Source: Cyclobacteriaceae bacterium
GTDB taxonomy: Bacteria; Bacteroidota; Bacteroidia; Cytophagales; Cyclobacteriaceae
Assembly (NCBI GenBank): GCA_013140395.1
Contig: JABFSY010000007.1
Coordinates: 1 to 9,294, forward strand
Direction: 5' to 3'
DNA: 9,294 nucleotides
The first letter of the stretch is position 1; each line of letters opens with the position of its first letter. A model generated the notes under the pieces. That model saw only the letters and a program-made list of their open reading frames with translations, did no database searches and was not told the DNA's origin. Position numbers and translations under genes: made by a program. Shown here piece by piece: positions 6,443 through 9,294 of the stretch.

Positions 6443-8002
6443 TTAAAAAGGAGTATCGATCTTAAGTTCCTTACAAAATTTCGCGATTTCATTGTCAGCC
6501 TTCTGCAAATTCTTTTCTAAGTTTTTTAAATGTTTAGAAACTTCCTTTAAATCAATAGTCTCTTCTTCTTCAAAAGTATTGACATATCTTGGTATATTAA
6601 GGTTGTATTGATTGTCTGCGATTTCGGCTAATGAAGAAATCTTGCTGTAGCTCTCAATTTCCTTTCTATCCTTGAAGGTTTCTAGTATTTTATTAATATC
6701 TGAAGGTCTCAAAATATTTTGTGTGCCCCGTTCAAAATACTGACTTGCATTTATAAAAAGAACATTGTCTTTATGCTCGCGCTTTTTCTTCAGCACCAAA
6801 ATGCAGGTAGGTATGGTTGTGCCGTAAAAGATGTTGGCGGGTAACCCAATTACAGCATCTAAGTAGTTTTTTTCTTTTATCAAATACTCCCGTATGTGCC
6901 CTTCGGCTCCGCCACGGAACAAAACACCGTGTGGCAATACACAAGCCATGGTGCCGTTGTCGGCCAGTTGGTGAATCATGTGTTGCACAAAAGCAAAGTC
7001 GGCTGTGCCTTTGGGTGCGAGGCGGCCATAAGGCGCATAGCGGTCGTCACTCATAAACAACGGGCTGGCACTCCACTCGGCAGAGAAGGGCGGGTTGGCT
7101 ACAATGGCTTCGAAGCTTTTGTCAATATGCTGCGGGCGCTCGAGCGTATCTTCATTTTTAATGTCGAACTTTTTGTAGTGCACATCGTGCATGATCATGT
7201 TCATGCGGCATAAGTTGTAAGTAGTAGGGTTGCTCTCTTGTCCAAAGAAGCCGCCTACTTCTTTTACTTCTTTGGCCACGCGCAACAGCAGTGAGCCCGA
7301 GCCACAGGTTGGGTCGTACACACTTTTCAATTTTGTTTTGCCTACGGTAACCAATCGCGCCAGCACACTGCTTACTTGCTGTGGTGTATAAAACTCTCCG
7401 GCCTTCTTGCCGGCACCGCTGGCAAATTTACCAATGAGGTATTCGTAGGCATCGCCCAATACATCGCTGGTGGTATTTTGTAAATCGAAATCAATTTCAT
7501 TCAAGTGCGAAAGCACTTTCACAATCAATTCATTTTTGGCGGTTTCGGTTTTGCCGAGCTTGCTGCTGGTGAGGTCGAGGTCTTCAAACAGGTTTCCAAA
7601 ATCTTCTTCGCTTTCGCTGCCCATGGTGCTTTGCTCAATGTGGGTAAGCACCTTGGTTAAGTCATCGAGAATGAATTTGCTTTTACCTTCGGCATTGCCT
7701 CTGCGGGCGAGTTCGCTGAAGAGTTCATCTGGTTCAAGGAAATAACCCAGCTTATCGAGGGCTGCCTCTTTAACTTCTTTTAGATACAGTCTCCGTTGTT
7801 TGTGTTTTAGCAAGTCTTCGTATTTCAGCTTATCGGGCTTTAGAATTAAGTTGGCATAGGTATCCATCTTTTCGCTGAGGTATTTGTAGAAGATAAAGCC
7901 GAGGATGTAGTCGCGAAAGTCATCGGCATCCATTTTACCGCGCAGGGTGTCGGCAATGTTCCAGAGTTTTTGTTCGAGTTGTTGTTTTTTGTCGTCAGCC
8001 AT
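6443..8002 (-). CDS. hsdM: Type I restriction-modification methyltransferase subunit (HsdM)
   Basis: HsdM is the N6-adenine DNA methyltransferase that transfers a methyl group from S-adenosylmethionine to the target chosen by HsdS. The 519-residue length is typical. The N-terminal helical domain (about 1-150, with LWNIADTLRGKMDADDFRDY near the start) matches the EcoR124I-like group. Catalytic-domain motifs are all present: EFYTP at 203-207, motif I DPTCGSGS at 230-237, motif IV NPPF at 303-306, and the later AVIGLPANIFYGTTIPTCIL (383-402). It is the first gene of the operon; hsdS follows after 2 nt. The ATG at 8002 has no Shine-Dalgarno, and a -7-like TACATTTC lies 30 nt upstream inside the right repeat copy. 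The first ~370 codons are GC-rich (62% in 7021-7080) but the last ~150 are AT-rich (27% in 6541-6600), suggesting a mosaic gene. Confidence 0.97.
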   Translation of the reverse strand: MADDKKQQLEQKLWNIADTLRGKMDADDFRDYILGFIFYKYLSEKMDTYANLILKPDKLKYEDLLKHKQRRLYLKEVKEAALDKLGYFLEPDELFSELARRGNAEGKSKFILDDLTKVLTHIEQSTMGSESEEDFGNLFEDLDLTSSKLGKTETAKNELIVKVLSHLNEIDFDLQNTTSDVLGDAYEYLIGKFASGAGKKAGEFYTPQQVSSVLARLVTVGKTKLKSVYDPTCGSGSLLLRVAKEVKEVGGFFGQESNPTTYNLCRMNMIMHDVHYKKFDIKNEDTLERPQHIDKSFEAIVANPPFSAEWSASPLFMSDDRYAPYGRLAPKGTADFAFVQHMIHQLADNGTMACVLPHGVLFRGGAEGHIREYLIKEKNYLDAVIGLPANIFYGTTIPTCILVLKKKREHKDNVLFINASQYFERGTQNILRPSDINKILETFKDRKEIESYSKISSLAEIADNQYNLNIPRYVNTFEEEETIDLKEVSKHLKNLEKNLQKADNEIAKFCKELKIDTPF

Positions 8003-8032
8003 TCGGTTTCTACTATAGAAAATAATTAAAGT

Positions 8033-8152
8033 GAAATGTACGCCAGAAATCGCTTCGAAAAAACGGGGAAAACCACGTTTTTTAAGAAGGAAAAAATGTG
8101 TAGTGAAATTGATGCATAGATTCCATTCTTACTGTCAGAACTGGTAGTTGGC
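8033..8152 (-). repeat. Right copy of the ~120-bp hairpin/promoter-like element, upstream of hsdM
   Basis: Same layout as 621-740: GAAATGTAC at 8033, hairpin core 8058-8083, CTTACTG at 8128 and GTAGTTG at 8144, all with identical spacing. The hairpin core here is the exact reverse complement of the left core, while the flanks are in the same orientation: the arms are the same but the loop reads AAAA instead of TTTT and the mismatch is swapped. On the minus strand TACATTTC (8040-8033) is a plausible -7 box for hsdM, with the T6 run 17 nt upstream. Similarity to the left copy stops at this box; the 30 nt before the hsdM ATG are unrelated. Confidence 0.75.
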
Positions 8153-8310
8153 TCTGAGCTCGCGTGAGCGATGGAGCGGTATGTTTGAGCTCCGCTTTGC
8201 GAGAGCCCTCGTTTCACGGGGCCCGACATGGCACGGTGCGGTTGGTTGGCGAGTGCCGACAACCCGACCCCTGCGCCTCGCAGGGGACACGCCCACAAAT
8301 TACATAGCCC
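8153..8310. other. GC-rich hairpin block between the hsdM and ahcY promoters
   Basis: No gene is supported here. The block is much more GC-rich than its surroundings and full of short inverted repeats: GCTC-GCGT-GAGC (8158-8169), GGAGC/GCTCC (8173-8177 with 8189-8193), GTTGGC-GAGT-GCCGAC (8245-8260, one G-U pair, extendable outward with mismatches), and the perfect CCCCTGCG-CCT-CGCAGGGG (8268-8286). None is followed by a T tract, so they are not standard terminators. It directly abuts the right repeat and may be a further part of that element, absent from the left copy, or an insulator between divergent units. Confidence 0.5.
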
Positions 8311-8342
8311 AACTTTCCGTAATGACCTTTTGAACTTTGTGT

Positions 8343-8350
8343 TATCTTTG
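8343..8350 (+). promoter_or_regulatory. Probable -7 box of the ahcY promoter
   Basis: TATCTTTG is an exact match to the Bacteroidota -7 consensus TANNTTTG, 38 nt before the ahcY ATG. No clear TTTG -33 box is seen at the usual spacing. Transcription from here would give a leader of about 30 nt, excluding the upstream GC-rich hairpins. Confidence 0.6.
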
Positions 8351-8388
8351 CGGTTTATACCGTTAAATTCAACAGAAAACACACATTT

Positions 8389-9294
8389 ATGACCGTTGCT
8401 GAGAAACCTGCCTACAAAGTAAAAGACATGTCGCTGGCCGCCTGGGGCCGCAAAGAAATTAAACTGGCCGAGGCCGAAATGCCCGGTTTGATGGCCATTC
8501 GCGAAGAATATGGCAAACAACAGCCTTTGAAAGGGGCGCGCATTGCAGGCTGCCTGCACATGACCATTCAAACAGCGGTGTTGATTGAGACTTTGAAAGA
8601 ACTGGGTGCGGAAGTGTCCTGGTCATCGTGCAATATCTTTTCTACGCAAGACCATGCTGCTGCGGCTATTGCTGCTGCGGGCATCCCCGTGTATGCCTGG
8701 AAGGGTATGAACGAGCAGGAGTTTGACTGGTGCATTGAGCAAACATTGTATGCCTTTGCTGGCGGCAAGCCGTTGAACATGATCTTAGATGATGGTGGTG
8801 ACCTTACCAACATGGTGTTGGATCGCAACCCTGAGTTGATTTCGGGCATCAGAGGGATATCGGAAGAGACTACTACAGGTGTTCACCGTTTGATTGAGCG
8901 CATGCACAATGGCAAGTTGCCGTTGCCTGCCATCAACATCAACGACTCGGTAACAAAATCGAAGTTTGATAATAAGTATGGTTGCAAAGAATCGTTGGTA
9001 GATGCGATTCGCAGAGCTACGGATGTGATGATGGCGGGTAAAGTGGCTGTGGTTGCCGGATACGGTGACGTGGGCAAGGGTTCTGCTGCTTCGCTACGTG
9101 GTGCTGGTGCGCGTGTGATTGTAACGGAGATCGACCCGATCTGTGCGTTGCAAGCTGCGATGGATGGCTTTGCGGTGAAGAAGATGGAAAACGCGGTGAA
9201 GGAAGCTGATATTTTGGTAACGGCTACCGGTAACTCGGGCATCGTATTAGGCAAGCATTTTGAAAACATGAAGGACAAGGCCATTGTGTGTAAC
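8389..9294 (+). CDS. ahcY: Adenosylhomocysteinase (SAH hydrolase), 5' part
   Basis: This enzyme reversibly splits S-adenosylhomocysteine, the by-product of all SAM-dependent methylation, into adenosine and homocysteine in the cytoplasm, using bound NAD+. The visible 302 codons (about 70% of the usual ~435) match the family throughout: [16 protein letters not shown] (54-69), [15 protein letters not shown] (79-93), DDGGDLT (134-140), [10 protein letters not shown] (159-168), and [11 protein letters not shown] (185-195) with the catalytic Lys190 and Asp194. The NAD-binding [10 protein letters not shown] starts at 224. The window ends in IVCN, just before the expected GHFD motif. The ATG at 8389 is preceded by an A-rich stretch with no Shine-Dalgarno, normal in Bacteroidota. 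It is divergent from hsdM and most likely a housekeeping gene marking the chromosomal flank of the defence island. Confidence 0.97.
   Translation, partial: MTVAEKPAYKVKDMSLAAWGRKEIKLAEAEMPGLMAIREEYGKQQPLKGARIAGCLHMTIQTAVLIETLKELGAEVSWSSCNIFSTQDHAAAAIAAAGIPVYAWKGMNEQEFDWCIEQTLYAFAGGKPLNMILDDGGDLTNMVLDRNPELISGIRGISEETTTGVHRLIERMHNGKLPLPAININDSVTKSKFDNKYGCKESLVDAIRRATDVMMAGKVAVVAGYGDVGKGSAASLRGAGARVIVTEIDPICALQAAMDGFAVKKMENAVKEADILVTATGNSGIVLGKHFENMKDKAIVCN

Noticed and set aside
621..8152. CRISPR array or integron attC interpretation of the repeats
   Set aside because: Only two copies, 7.4 kb apart, with no spacers, integrase or attC-like core sites in the window.
8153..8388. An SAH riboswitch upstream of ahcY
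   Set aside because: The hairpins do not show the conserved SAH-riboswitch sequence I know, and the likely -7 box at 8343 is downstream of them, so they would not be in the ahcY transcript.
8026..8571. A 181-codon minus-strand open frame overlapping the hsdM-ahcY intergenic region and the start of ahcY
   Set aside because: It runs antisense through well-supported ahcY codons and through the repeat and GC-rich hairpins; composition is that of a frame shadow.
8883..9284. A 133-codon minus-strand open frame inside ahcY
   Set aside because: Antisense shadow of a strongly conserved housekeeping gene.

Overview
The window looks like a chromosomal segment of a Bacteroidota bacterium (order not determinable) carrying a complete type I restriction-modification (RM) defence operon. 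The assignment rests on initiation regions without Shine-Dalgarno sites, several matches to the Bacteroidota -7 promoter box TANNTTTG, a Bacteroidota-like S-adenosylhomocysteine hydrolase, and AT-rich intergenic DNA. It is inference; no rRNA or other phylogenetic marker is present.

Layout, left to right. Positions 1-587 hold the 5' part of a leftward gene of unknown function that runs off the window. Positions 588-869 are a non-coding gap with a degenerate ~120-bp element and an out-of-frame open stretch. From 8002 down to 870 runs a leftward operon: hsdM (DNA methyltransferase), hsdS (specificity subunit), a 188-bp spacer, an Abi_2/AbiD-AbiF-like HEPN protein, hsdR (restriction/translocation subunit) and a small HARE-HTH-like protein. 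Positions 8003-8388 are a divergent intergenic region with a second copy of the ~120-bp element, a GC-rich hairpin block and a probable ahcY promoter. From 8389 to the right edge is the first part of ahcY on the + strand.

How it fits together. HsdM and HsdS would form the methyltransferase, and HsdR adds ATP-dependent translocation and cleavage. All key motifs of the three subunits are intact, and they resemble the EcoR124I-like (type IC) group. The Abi gene sits inside the operon, with its stop codon directly abutting the hsdR start codon. The spacer before it holds a -7-like box and, next to the abi start codon, a terminator-like hairpin with a T tract. This could separate methyltransferase expression from abi-hsdR expression, or encode a short RNA partnering the Abi protein.

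The most unexplained signal is the pair of ~120-bp elements, at 621-740 and 8033-8152. They lie in the same orientation 7412 bp apart, each immediately upstream of a leftward gene (the unknown left gene and hsdM). Each carries the same hairpin, with the loop and mismatch inverted between copies, at an identical distance from a promoter-like GTACATTTC. They could be island-boundary repeats, a shared regulatory element, or both. All counts and alignments were done by eye.
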